A DNA stretch of 64,000 bases from Panagrolaimus kolymaensis (Eukaryota > Nematoda > Chromadorea > Rhabditida > Panagrolaimidae): positions 124,001 through 188,000 of the forward strand of contig JAJQJQ010000056.1 in the NCBI GenBank assembly GCA_028622995.1. The letters are read 5' to 3'. This document shows, in pieces, positions 11,625-23,941 of this stretch. The notes under the pieces were generated by a model. That model saw only the letters and a program-made list of their open reading frames with translations, was not told where the DNA came from and made no database searches. Position 1 is the first letter of the stretch. Every line of letters starts with the position of its first letter. The position numbers and the translations under genes are program-made.

Positions 11625-12884
11625 ATGCAACGGCGCCATGTGGCGCCGTTGAGGCTAGCAATTCGATTAATATTTTTAATATTTTCTTGTCATTTATTTA
11701 AATCAGCTATAATTGTGAGACAAATGAATAAATGTGCCAATAATGAATTTTCATTGGAAGCTTTATTAGATGCTAAAGAGCTTTGGAATACGGTGAATAC
11801 ACTCAGTGAACCATTTGGTATTGTAATGTTAAATAAACATGTAATTGATATGACTTTAAATTGGTTATGTAATACAGCGACGATGGAAGGAGTTCATGAT
11901 AGAATATTATTTTTTACTCTTGATGAAGAAGCTGCAAATGAGTTACAGAAATATTATCCAAAATTAAGGATATTTACTTGGAAAACTCAATGTTTACAGG
12001 TAAATTTTTAATTTTTTATGGTTTTATTTATTTTATTAAGTTTTTGCTTTCTTTTTTTAGAGCTCTTTCCAACCCTTAGATTCAACTTATATGAGTTTTT
12101 TCCTACTTCGTACAAATTTAATTAGAGCCTTAGCATTAATGAAAAAATCATTTTGGATGTTACAAGCTGATACATTTTGGAGGCAAAATTTATTTGATAA
12201 TAAAGAATACAAATTTAAAGATTTACAAATTAATGTAGCTTTGGACCAACAAGGTTATTTGAACTTGACTAATTTTGGATTTTATTGATTTTTTATTTTT
12301 CGAGTTTTAGGTTATTCAGAAATAAGTCAAACAAGAAAAAGACAAATGAATGGCGCAAATTTTCTTGTGCTTGGCCAACATGCGAGTACTCTCGAACTTT
12401 TTGATGAATTGCATTGGTATCAAACACATTTTTATGTCACAGATCCAGATGCAATGAAAATTGTTTGCTCTAAAAAAGGATTTCATTGTAATTTTATTGA
12501 TCATTCGTAAGTTAATTTCCAACCAATTTTTTAAGCCATTGTTTAATTTCCAGAATAATTTCGGGTTGGGAATGGATTTATGGAACCCAAACAAGACCGC
12601 CTCAATTAATTCAAATGGATGGTGAAACATCGGGTGGAAAAGTAGAAATGTTAAAGCAATATCATTTATGGTTTTTGGATGATAATAATCAATGCATTCC
12701 AACCACCGTTTCCCATGCAAAGCAATTAGCTGTTACAAGTCAAGTACCACAATTTTATTCAAATTCAAAGTTAAAACAAAAATTGTTGCTGAGTATTGGA
12801 GATATTTTAAATAATATTCCTTTTATTGGTAGACTTTATAGGATATATGGTGGAATTCCATCATTATATTTGCAAATTATTTAA
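11625..12884 (+). CDS. Nucleotide-diphospho-sugar transferase-like protein
   Basis: Exons 11625-11999, 12061-12253, 12311-12506, 12554-12884; 364 residues in phase. The N-terminus has a hydrophobic signal anchor (about residues 12-32), giving a type II ER/Golgi protein. The body reads like the nucleotide-diphospho-sugar transferase family expanded in nematodes: E-P-F-G-I-V-M-L-N-K, an LRTNLIRALALM segment, then W-M-L-Q-A-D-T-F-W in place of the D-x-D-x-x-W metal/sugar-nucleotide motif, and an N-G-A-N-F segment. The first acidic residue of DxD is Gln here (QAD), so catalysis is uncertain. Donor and acceptor sugars cannot be told. The assigned start codon directly abuts a perfect hairpin; an upstream exon (11341-11537) is an alternative N-terminus. 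Confidence 0.65.
11628..11651. repeat. Perfect 11-bp inverted repeat, 2-nt spacer
   Basis: CAACGGCGCCA, then TG, then TGGCGCCGTTG. A perfect GC-rich hairpin in otherwise AT-rich DNA, starting 3 nt after the A of the proposed ATG at 11625. Confidence 0.85.
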
Positions 12885-13328
12885 TAAAACACTTCTTTTT
12901 TTCGGTAGAGAATGGTTTTAAATAAGAATTTTTATTTCTTCAATAATTTTTTTTACAGAAATAGTAATAATAATAAAATAAAATTAGCCCGCTTAACATC
13001 AATCAAAATAAGAAAAAGTCAACATAACAAACAAAACTTGAAGATGGAACCTTCAAGCATTTTTGGAAATTAGGCGAGTAACTTTCATTGTAAAAAACAA
13101 AATAAAAATTATAAGTGGCAAATTTGTTGTTGGTTATTCAAAAATCACAATAAAAAAATAATAATAAAAGAAACCGAATCTAAAATGATTTGAAAAATTT
13201 GCGTCTATGGTTTTTTCTAAATATGTCGGGAATCCTGTTTTCGTATTATTTTTTTGTTTAAAACCCGTAATACAAAATGAATGACTGAAATTTAAATAAT
13301 AATAATAAAAAAAACTGAAAAGAAAGAA
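12885..13328. other. Short tail-to-tail intergenic stretch
   Basis: 444 bp between the + strand transferase-like gene and the 3' end of the - strand WNK gene. AT-rich, with AATAAA-type hexamers on both strands (for example AATAAAAC at 12884-12890) suitable for the two 3' UTRs. No gene seen. Confidence 0.6.
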
Positions 13329-16300
13329 TTATTTGTCCTCTGCTTTTTGTTTATGCGATTTTGTCGATTTTTGGTGGGAATGGCCTCGAGAAAATAAACT
13401 TCTAATTTTTTCCCTTGCAATTCCTATCGTTCCTCCAGGAGAAGAAGTTTGTGAACCAATAGTATTTTGACGTTTAGGAATTATTTCATCTGATGTTCCA
13501 CTTGATGTTGTTAATGGTAAAGTATGAGCTTGTAAGCTTTCTTGAAGAACTGAAGGGGAAGATTGACGTCCACGAGCTGATGGAGCACTTGTCGGATCAT
13601 TTGGTTTTATTGAAACTGATTGAGACATAACGCCGCCATAAATTCCATTAGTTTGCATTGGAATTTCTGGATGAGCACCATTTAAAAGTGGAGCTGAATC
13701 AGTTTGGGATAAAGCATCGGCTTTAATTATATGTGGCTAAAAAACCAAACTTTATAAATACAAAAATATTTTGGAATATCTAACTACCTTCGCTACTCCT
13801 AAAGTAGATAATTCATGGACGGAAGCGCTATTCGTAAAATTATGTTGCTGTTGAATTTGTTGTTGTCCTTGTGGATGAGGATATCTTGCAATTTGTTGAT
13901 ATTGTGGTGGAAAGGGTTGTTGGTGCTGTTGTGATTGTTGTTGACCTGGTTGATATGTTCGATAAGTTGGATATGGCATACCTTGATGATGATATCCACC
14001 ATGATGATAACCATATAGCGCAGGATTTCGTTTTCGTAAACGCATTTGTTGTCGAAGTGAAAGTAATTCATTTCGTTGTTTATCAAGAAGGAAATCAATT
14101 TCTGCTTTATGCCTAAAAAATATTTAATTATAAAATCTTTCAAGCAACTTTTTTTGTTTTCTTACTTATTCAATAATCGTTGAATCAACTCATCATCTTC
14201 CAAATCGTATTCATCTTCCAACTAAAACACAAAAAATGTAAGATTATTTCAAAAAACTGTCTTTAGGGGAATCTGACTACACTAACACAACCACAAATAT
14301 GTATGCATGAATGTATACCCACAACCTCTAACACAAAAAAAAATTACAAAAAAAATGTTTTAGTTTAATTAATTTTTTTGAAGCAAGCAACTTAGGATTA
14401 CACGAAAAGGCCAACCCAAATAATAAAATAAAAATTAAAGCACCTGAGAATTCGTAAAATAATCATTTAAGCAAGCTGCTGAACATGATTGGCCTCCATT
14501 ACATGATGGCATATAATTTTGAGCTCCTCCATGTGAATGTTGCGGTTGTTGATGGTGGTTGATTCCATTGCAAGTATTTTGAATGCAACAAAGATGTGAC
14601 TGACTTCCATGATTTGGAGTTGTGGTAGTATAATGCTCCTGTAATGCTGCAGGATGTGACATTGTTGAACCAGACATATGTATTGGAGATCCATGCCATT
14701 GTGATTGTGATTGTTGTTGTTGTTGTTGTCCTCCTCCAACAGCACCTGAATTAAGTGCAACATGTGAAACATGTTGATGTTGTTGTTGCTGGTGGTGCTG
14801 TGATTTGTTGTTTATTTGTTGATGCATCACACCATTAACATTTTCAGAAATATTATTCATTTCATGAGTTTGGTAATATGAAAGAGTAGTATGCGAAACT
14901 GCAGTTGGAGGATTAACCATATTTGGATCACTTGGTGGAACACTACCTATTCCAAATGTCGCGACGGAAGTACTTCGTTGCAATGGAGTAGTTGGGGAAT
15001 TTAGTTTTGTTGGAGAATTTTGAGCACCAGCGGCAGCATCAATTTGATCCAACAAAACAGCTGATGGTGGCTCGATATGAAGTGCATGACTAGTCGTCGT
15101 CACCGTCGTTGCTGTTGTTGTTTGTTTTATGTCAGTTTGCGTTTGTGTGGCTAAAGCAGATTGATCAGCTGCGGTTGTGGCGGGAACATGAGCAGCATCG
15201 TTGTTATTATTAATAGTGGTGGTTGACGATGTCGTCGTCATTGTTGCTGTTGCCGCTGCAGCAGCCACAAATGCAGCTATTTGAGACCGAGTTGGTGCAG
15301 ATACTGTTGAAACCGATCGTCCCAAAGCATTATGTAAGGCATTATCTAATTCTTGTAAATCAGTAATAGCAGTAGAATTTCTGTTTTTTATTGGCATATT
15401 TGATGAGGGTGGAGGAGTTGGAGTTGATTTCACGTCAGTTCCTGTAGTTGATGATGCTTCATTAGGTAATATGGAAGGCCGGCTTCCAGGTACGCTAGAG
15501 GTTGATGAATCCGATGAAATTTCAGCAGATGTGGTTGCAATTATTGATGAAACCACAGCCGAATCGGGTGTTATAGAATTTGATGTTAAAACGATAGCAG
15601 TAGTTTCAGTCGCAGCAGTATTCAATAGCTTAAAAATAAAAAGCGTGTTTTTTTCCTTTCACAAGCACAATAATTAATTAAATAAATTAATATAACTTAA
15701 GTGAATTATAAAAAATAAAAATAAATTCACAACAGAGTTACTAACATAAAAAGCTTTATTTATAAGAGAACAACATCACATTAAAAAAAGAAGGAAAAAT
15801 GGTAAACATACTTGGTTTGCTTCATGTTGAGCGATATCTTCATGTGAACTTGTGCCTGCTTGACTATGAAATCGAGGGGCATTTGGTGGAGTATCATATG
15901 GCGGCACCTGACCATCAGAATGGATAACCTAATTATTAATTTTATTAATAAATCGCTCAAAGTAAATTTTAACTAACCTTATTTAAAGCTGATGCTAAAT
16001 CATTAAGACTTTCCAATTGTACATTTGAAATTAAACCCGTTGAAGTCATAGTATTTGGAAGTAAACCAGCAACGGCCATAACCTGTTGGAGTGCATCAGC
16101 TTCATCGGGATGTGGAGGTACAACTGAACCAGCCCGACTCAACACATTTCTTTGCTGTCCTTGTTGGTGTTGTTGCTGTTGCATTTGTTGAAATTGTTGG
16201 GGATCGCTGTATTCAACTGGATGTCTACTTATTTGTGAAAGCTTTGTTTTAAGCTCATCCAAATTTGCATGAGGAGCTTCCGAGTTTTGTGGAACAGGTT

Positions 16301-19300
16301 GCTGTTGTTGCGTGTAAATTGGCTGTGGAGCTGTATTATTCATGGCTTGATTAAAAGTTTGATTTAATGCATGAATTAAATGAGGCGCACCAGAAAGAAC
16401 AGCAGTTACATCAGCTTGTACGCCACTGACTTTACGAAGTTCATTATCGAGTTGTTCCAAGGTCGAAGCAAATTCAGCTGCAGTTGTCCCACCTCCGCCA
16501 ATAGGATTGTTTCTAAGCAAATGAGCTGAAGCTGCTGAAAGGGTCGATTGATTCGAAGCAATATTTGCGCTTGAAGTCGAGATTTTCTTTTCATTCAATT
16601 GTGCCTGAGTTGTTGCAGTTGCAGGAGTCGCTGAAGCTGCAGGTCCTGGTAGTTGGGTTGCTTGTGTAGTTGGAGCTGCTTGAGAAGGCTGACCTGATGT
16701 GGTCGGTTGGGTTGGTTGTTTTGCTGCTAATGATGGATTTGAATTCGCCGCAGCATTTTGGTTTGGAACTGCCTGAACTTGAAAACGTGAAACTTTGACA
16801 GGTTGATTTGCAGCAGTGGCTCCTGATGCGGTCGTGACACCCTTAGTAGAATCATTAGAAACGGTAGAATGAGAATAATTAAGCGCAGGCGCAGCACTTA
16901 ATTTCTAAAATAAAATGTTAAAAAGTGAAAAGCAAAGCTTTTGTTAGAAAAGTATGAAAGATAGAAAATAGTTCGAAAAAAAAGTGCCATCATAAACGGC
17001 AAAGAAATAAAATATAGTTATTTTTAATTTAAAAAATGAAAAAAAGAATGAAGTAACGCACTCTGTGCTCAACATCACTGTATTCAGAAGATGGTGGAAG
17101 CGGCAATGTTGCCGATGATGAAATTTCGCCTGATAAAGTTGTTGGAGTAACTGTAAACCTTGAAGGAGCAACTTTTGGCGGTGAAGTTGGTGTTGCTGCT
17201 GTTGTTGGCGATGCTGATCCCTGCATAATGGATGAATTTGATACGGTAGTGTTAGCAACCTCTTCAGTTGTGGTAGTAGTGGTAGTAACCGTACCCGCCG
17301 TAGCTGGCAGTGATTGCTGTTGAACAGGAGACTGAAAGAAAATAGAGCAACGTATTGGTGAAAAAGCAACAAAAAATAAATTTTTTTAAAGGAAAATCAG
17401 GACAGAGAGCACTACTAAACAGATGCTTTTCTAATCCTGTGAATGAATATAGCTTGCACATCACATGTGGTAGAGGAAAAAATAAAATTAAAAAAATCTA
17501 AACTAATAAAAAGTTTTAACTCCAGTATCGCAAAAAAATAAAACTTTTAAAAATAAAGATAAAAGCTATCATGATGCTACTACCTACATGCATGCATGTA
17601 TAAGCTACAAGCAACAATAAAATGGAAAAAATGAGGCATAAAAAACTTACGGGAACTGACGGCATATCTTGAGACATTTGTCGAACTACAGTTTCAATGG
17701 CTCCAGTGGTTACATCAACGTAACTTATAATTTTTAAGCCAACTCCTTTATGTGGATTACCTTTGACGGCTTCGATTACTTGATCCAATTGTGCAATCAC
17801 TGGAGCAACATGTTGATGAGATATGCAATCTTGGTCAACCTAAATTTATTTTATTTTGAATTCATGACCATTTTTAAGACAAACCAATTTTTCTGCTATC
17901 ACAGGCGATTTATCAGAATCTGGAGCAAATTGAAATGTAACTGTTTTGTGGGCAGTGTCAAGTTTGCAACTTATCAACTAAAAATATAACATCTAATAAA
18001 AATATAAATAATTTTGTCCCTATACCGGTTGTTTATTTTCATCACTATTAACCACTTGAAGAACTTCTAAAACAATTTTTTTTCGTTTTATTGCATTTAC
18101 CACCGCTTGCGGAATATTAGGTTGTTGTTGCTGCTCACCACCAGAAGAAGCTTGTTGAGGTGGATTCGTTTGAGTTGGAGCGGGCGCCGAAGTTGCTCCT
18201 GATGTTGAAGCTGCTGCTAGATTTGCAGCATTTGCAGCAGCGGTAACAGCAGCTGCTGCAGCGATGGTGGCTTCAGCTTGTGCTTTTTGTGATGCAGCTT
18301 CTTTTTCTCGTTCGCGTCGTAATTTTATTTCTTCTTTAACTGCTGCTTCTTCAGCTTTTCTTTCTTCCTCCTCTTGAGCTCGTTTAATTTCGGCGTGTCG
18401 ATATTCTCGATCCCTTTTAAAGGCATCAATTTTATCTCGAATAAGTTTGGTTATAACATTAACATCGCAATCAGGAATATGGCCTTGTTCAATCATTTGT
18501 TGAACCACTTCTTCAGCTTTATCTTGTTCAACATCAAATGCAAATTGAAGGCCTTCATTTTCTTTAAATTTATATTGAGCTCGTTTTTTATCTTCTGAAA
18601 CTCGAAGCATCATGTTTATCTGAAATTAATTTTTCATATATATATGTATGAGCACCATGAAAAAAAATTTACTTCACTATTGCTTCCTATAATCTCTTGC
18701 TCCCGCTGAGTAATTTCAACTTTAACACCATATGTTTCTTCAGGAAGAAAAAAATCATCGTTTAGCAATTGCTTTGCAGTATGTCGCTCTTCTTTACGAA
18801 CACGAATGCATTTATCAATAATATCACGGATTTCGGGATATTGTTTTGGAATTCGATCAAAGCAAGCCGGTTTTACACCCTTTAAAAAAACATTTTTAAT
18901 AGTGCAAATTTCAAAGCACATAAATATATACTTACTTGTGTGACTTTTTTGAAAATTTGTGCAGGTGACTGACATTCCTGATATGGATATTCTGACGTAA
19001 CCATTTCAAGTAAACACATTCCAAACGCATAAATATCCACACTTTCATCATATTGTTCTTCATACATTTCAGGTGCCATAAATTCAGGTGTACCAATAAC
19101 ACTTTTAGCATGAGATTTATTTTTAAGTGTTGCAAGTCCCAAATCACCTATTTTAACACTTCCTGTAGTTCCCGTAATAAAAATATTATCACATTTTAAA
19201 TCTCGATGTATCACAGGCGGCGATCGAGTGTGTAAAAAATGGAGACCTTTTAATATTTGTCTGCACCATGATTTCAATACTTTAATATTTATACGTTTAA

Positions 19301-20926
19301 ACCGCTTTAAATACATTTTTAATGTTCCGGATGTCATTAATTCTGTTACAAGAACAATATATCTAAAAATAATTTAAAATTTTAAAGGTTTCAAATAATT
19401 AAAGAAAAATATATTACTTTCTTTTCCCACTAGCATCTGATTTTTCCCAATAATCATAAAACCGTACAATACATTGGTGCTGTAAACCTTTCAACATTTC
19501 AGCCTCTTCACGAAATCTTGTTCGATCAGCTTTAGATAATTTATTGTCTTGTAATTCACACCAAGCTACAGCAACACCCGTTTCACTATCCAACCCACGA
19601 AATACAGTTTTAAAAGAGCCTCGACCTAATTCTTCATCAAATTTTAAAAATCTGTCATCTAAAGAAAAAAATAGAGTTTATTCTTTCATTTAAAAAACTT
19701 TTTTAAATACCTGGTGATCGATCTATTGGAACTTCTTCAACTTCATCATCATCATCATAATCATTTTGACCTTCAACTCTTTCAGAAATAACTTTCTTCC
19801 ATGGCTCTTTGGAACCTGTTTCACTTAAAGCATTTGAAACATGGGTTGATGGCATAAGAGACGCAGAACTTTCAGCTGTTGCAAGGATGGATGAAGGCTC
19901 TAAGGCGGCAGATGAATCAACATCTTTTAATGTCGCTTGACCAATATCTTGAGGCGTGGCCTCGGGACCAATGACTATCGGCGGTGATTTGATTTTAGCC
20001 GCATCGGCAGCAGCTAATAACGCAATTTGCGATAAATTGGATGTTTCATTATTATTGCCTGTTTCAGAACATTCTTCAGTTATTTGTTCCAATGGTTCTT
20101 TAATTTCTGGAATTCGATGAGGCTCAATTGGCGAATCTGGGGGAATTTTTTCATTTGAATTATCTTTAATTTTTTCATCTGAAGTTGATGGCATAGAAGA
20201 TGAAAGCCTATGCGATTCCACCAGCGTCCCTTGAGGACTTAAACTAGTCGAAAATGATTTCCTGAAATATTTTTCACGATCAGATAAATTTTCAAAGTTG
20301 AAACTTTTACCTATTTCGATCGAAAACAGATTTCTGGGCAGTATGATGTGAAGAAGAAGATAATGGCGAAGCCCGGATTTCTGACTCAGATGCAGTGCTT
20401 CTTTCACCAGACCGATACTAAAAGGTTGAAAGCATTTTATATATAAAAAGGAAAAGAATAAAAATAAAAAATAAATAAGAAATAAAAATGTCTGTTAAAG
20501 AACTACCTTTGGACGCGAAGACCGCCAATCTCTTTGTACAGCCTCAAGACGTGATTTTTCTTCGTAAGTAAGAACACTATGTGGAGAGCTAAAAAAACGA
20601 TGATCATTGAAACTGATGTATTTTGATTTAAAAAAGAATAAATTAGTCACAAACCCAGTATTGACATCGCTAGATTGAGCTTCTTTTACCTTTCGAATAT
20701 TACGCTTTTTAAAATTTCCATTGCTCATTGAACCTGGTGATTTGGGTGTTCCTGGTGCACTATCAGTTGAACCCGATGCAATTGAATCATGTCTGGGTGA
20801 AAATATTCCACCACCACCGCCATCATTATTACCGTTACCATTTACACGAGTAGATGATGACGACGTTGATGGTATTGATGGCGAATTATTTGAAGATGGT
20901 GAAGTTTTATCGTTGCTGCTACTCAT
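13329..20926 (-). CDS. wnk-1: WNK-type (with-no-lysine) protein kinase
   Basis: Seventeen exons: 20655-20926, 20507-20588, 20311-20417, 19711-20261, 19418-19658, 18936-19362, 18673-18879, 18026-18619, 17885-17977, 17651-17839, 17062-17331, 15978-16904, 15812-15928, 14444-15628, 14166-14221, 13788-14112, 13329-13736; 2,016 residues, total exactly divisible by three. The kinase domain (about 338-600) has the WNK hallmark: the ATP-binding Lys of subdomain II is Cys (A-V-A-W-C371) and the Lys is in the glycine loop (GRGSFK354). HRDLK and the T-loop [12 protein letters not shown] are intact. An autoinhibitory OSR1_C-like domain follows (about 630-690). Two SPAK/OSR1-docking motifs are visible: RFTV at about 979 and RFQV at about 1051, pointing to GCK-3-type partners in chloride/osmotic control. 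The long tail is Gln/Ser/Thr-rich; near the C-terminus lies a coiled-coil-like [16 protein letters not shown] segment typical of WNKs. Confidence 0.95.
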
Positions 20927-23216
20927 CACACCAAGATGTTGTTGGCAATTTAATCAAGTCAATAAAGACAAGAAAATGGGTGGGCAAATAGTGCCCGAAA
21001 AAAAAAGTCTTGACAACAAGTCGCCGCTTAATATTTTCGGCGAAAATATACTAAAGTATTTGAAATCTATAAAAATATAAGATTAAAAAAATTAAAATAT
21101 CTATCCATTTTATGAAAAATTCAGATAAGCGCGCTGTGGTGTATGAAAAAACTTTTAAAATTTCGCTTTAAGATTCAATTAATGATCTGGCGAATTGCCA
21201 GTAATCGAATGAAGCTTTGAAAAAGGTTAAACTTAATGAGATATTAATATAGAGGAAGAAGAAAGTAACGACCAATATAAAACACCTATTTTTCTTTGAG
21301 AATAATCTAACAAAATTTCGGATAAAAAAAAGAAGAAGAAAAATTTGGGTAAAGCAAAAAACAAAGCAAAAAAGAACTTTACGTTTTTTTGTCTTTGCAA
21401 AAAAAAGGAGAGAGATAGCGGAGAAAAGGAGAGAAATAGTCATAACATTTATTGCATCTCGAAACAAGAAGAGCAGCCGCAGCAGTTTGAGTCGAAGAAG
21501 GCGCTGGGCTGTTGTCTCGTTGTCTCTTCAAAATCTCTACTTTATCATTAACCCTCTTATATGTCTGATTCGTCTACTTATTTCTTCCACTTCCTCACTC
21601 ACATATTTTTTTTACCACTCTAACTATTCGCATTCTCATCTTCATTCTCTTGCATTTCTCGCCGACGAACGACACATTTATATCTTTGCAAGAACAACAG
21701 CCAACAACGACTGTTCGTTTTTATGCAATAAAATAATTTTAACTTACTGCAAAAATAATTATGTCCGTGATTATAAAGAAGTCTTTTAGGCCTCACTTCG
21801 CAGATACTACTTCTATGCTTTTAACCCTTCTTTTTGTCTAACTATTTTCGCATAAGCAATAAAAAAAAGTTAAAACCCTTTTAACTATGTGGTTTATTTT
21901 TTCGTTCAAAAAGCTGTTCAAAAAATTTTTTTTTGCTCGCTTTCCCTTTTTCAGAGAAGTAGTAAATCACTTAAATTAAACGATTTTTTAATCGATAAAT
22001 GAAAAAAAACTATTAGGCGCATCGATAATATTTTTTAAAACAAAACGAATGGAAAAACAAAACGCGAATGACAAACTTCTTTTTTTATAATAACTTTTGG
22101 ACTTAAAAAAGCCTTGTCGCTTTTTTACATCTCAAAAAAAAATACAAAAAAAATTAAATTTATGAAATCGATATATAATTATTCAAGTTGGTATGTGATT
22201 TTTTTGATGGCGGCTATTTTTGTTTTTACATAATTTTATTAAACAAAAAATAAATCAACGCTTCATAATAAATATATTTATAGAAAAAATAAGCGGAAAA
22301 GAGTGAATAGAATTAAAATCATTCAAGTTTTGGAAAATTGAAAGTGAATGATTAAGGAACAAACAAACAAAAAAAGTGAGAGTGAATATACCTTAAAACT
22401 GTTTTATTCTAAAACTATCTAGAATTTTTTAAAGACAATAGATGACAAAAAAGGCTTTGGGTTATCTCATTTGAGAGGAAAGGAAGAAAAAAAAGGTAAG
22501 GGAGAAATAAAAACAAAAAAACTGCTGCATTTGGGGTTGATGTCTTTCGGATTATTTTGGTTTTTTAAATATTTTTTCATAGACATCCGTAAGATAAAAG
22601 TTGTATGAAATTCAAAGAAAAATCTGATTTTAAATCAAAGCAGTCAAAGCAAACTGTTTATAAGCGCGCGAGAAACAACAAAAAATATTCTCGCTTTTTT
22701 TCAAACAACAACAAAAAAATTGCAATGCAAAAGGTCGGTGTTTTTAGTTAAAATAAAAGTGGGAGAAGAAAGCCCATGTTTTTTTTCAAGATCGTTAATA
22801 CAAAAAACATTGAACATCGATTCAATTGCGTTCGATGTTATTGATTAAAGCTATTTTTTTCTGATACATAAAACATTTTTATTTTTCTTTAAACTTTAAG
22901 ATTCGAAGAAGAAAAAATCTTTTATGTTGGTAAAAATCAACTTGTGACGATAGCCCTCTTAACATAAATTCGAATAAATGAGGGAAAGGAAAAAACATGA
23001 ACAAAAAAGGCAATTAAAGTATCATGTGAACATGAAATTTTTGCATTCACTTAATTTGAAACTTAAGAGTTAATTTTTTGAAAGCGGATGACAAGGAAGA
23101 ATCAAAAAAAGCGATAAGCATTTAAATCAAAACAATAATTTACTGTTTCCGGTTCAATGTCTTAATAAAATCAATTTTACAAAAAAAAGAAGTGAGAAAA
23201 GTCCAAAAAAAGTTTC

Positions 23217-23222
23217 CACGTG
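23217..23222. promoter_or_regulatory. E-box CACGTG, copy 1
   Basis: CACGTG in the context CCACGTGA. First of four copies upstream of wnk; a bHLH (HLH-30/TFEB or MXL/MDL type) site is inferred from sequence only. Confidence 0.4.
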
Positions 23223-23549
23223 AAAAAAATGTTATATGTTTTCATTGTAAAAAAATGAGGAGAAGTTTTTTTTTTCACGAAGAGAATATATTTTTATGGG
23301 AGATCACGTTCATTGTTCACATACATAGAGAATGTTGGGGAATAATATGACATGGGTATGTATGTACGGTTCTTCTTGTTTTTATTTTTCGCTGGGCTGC
23401 ACAGCTGTCTCATGAGTTTACTTTTTACTTATATTCATTCACTCATTTCTCACAGCCTACCTGAACTCAAGAAAAATAAAAAAATGCAGTAAAGAAAATG
23501 CAAAAAAAATCATTGTTTGTTGGAATTTTAAACATTTTTTTCTTTAAAT

Positions 23550-23555
23550 CACGTG
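23550..23555. promoter_or_regulatory. E-box CACGTG, copy 2
   Basis: CACGTG in the context TCACGTGC. Confidence 0.4.
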
Positions 23556-23642
23556 CAATTGCTTGAGAAAATAAATAAAATAAAAAGTGTTTGGAGCTTT
23601 TGGAAGATAAAACAAAAAATCCAAGATAAATAAAAAAAGGTT

Positions 23643-23648
23643 CACGTG
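23643..23648. promoter_or_regulatory. E-box CACGTG, copy 3
   Basis: CACGTG within the symmetrical TTCACGTGAA, the extended form preferred by TFEB/HLH-30-type bHLH-zip factors. Confidence 0.45.
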
Positions 23649-23905
23649 AAAAAGAAAAAGTTGCAACACATTGGCTCAGGATCATCTGTTTAATCCAATT
23701 TCCTTCCTTATGTTTTTAAAAAAAAGCTGTCGCGTGCTTTTGTTGAAAGAAAAAATCGCAACTTTTTCTCACAATTTTTTTTCCTCAAAAATAAAAAGAA
23801 ATAAAACGTTGAGGGTTATTTTCACATCCTCGAAGGTTCAAACAATAGTTTTTTTTTCACTTTTGGACGACGAATGCAGTTAATCAAATGATGGTGACTG
23901 ACTGT

Positions 23906-23934
23906 GACTAACTGGCGCCAATACTCAGTTAGTC
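23906..23934. repeat. 9-bp stem, 11-nt loop hairpin
   Basis: GACTAACTG (23906-23914) and CAGTTAGTC (23926-23934) are perfect complements. With one bulged T the outer GTG/CAC also pair. The fourth E-box begins 2 nt after the right arm. Confidence 0.7.
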
Positions 23935-23935
23935 T

Positions 23936-23941
23936 CACGTG
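23936..23941. promoter_or_regulatory. E-box CACGTG, copy 4
   Basis: CACGTG in the context TCACGTGA, directly next to the hairpin at 23906-23934. Confidence 0.45.

Noticed and set aside
14435..16904. Separate genes for the Gln/Thr-rich open frames after the WNK kinase
   Set aside because: Splice sites and phases join them into one frame that totals exactly 2,017 codons and ends with a WNK-like C-terminal helix.
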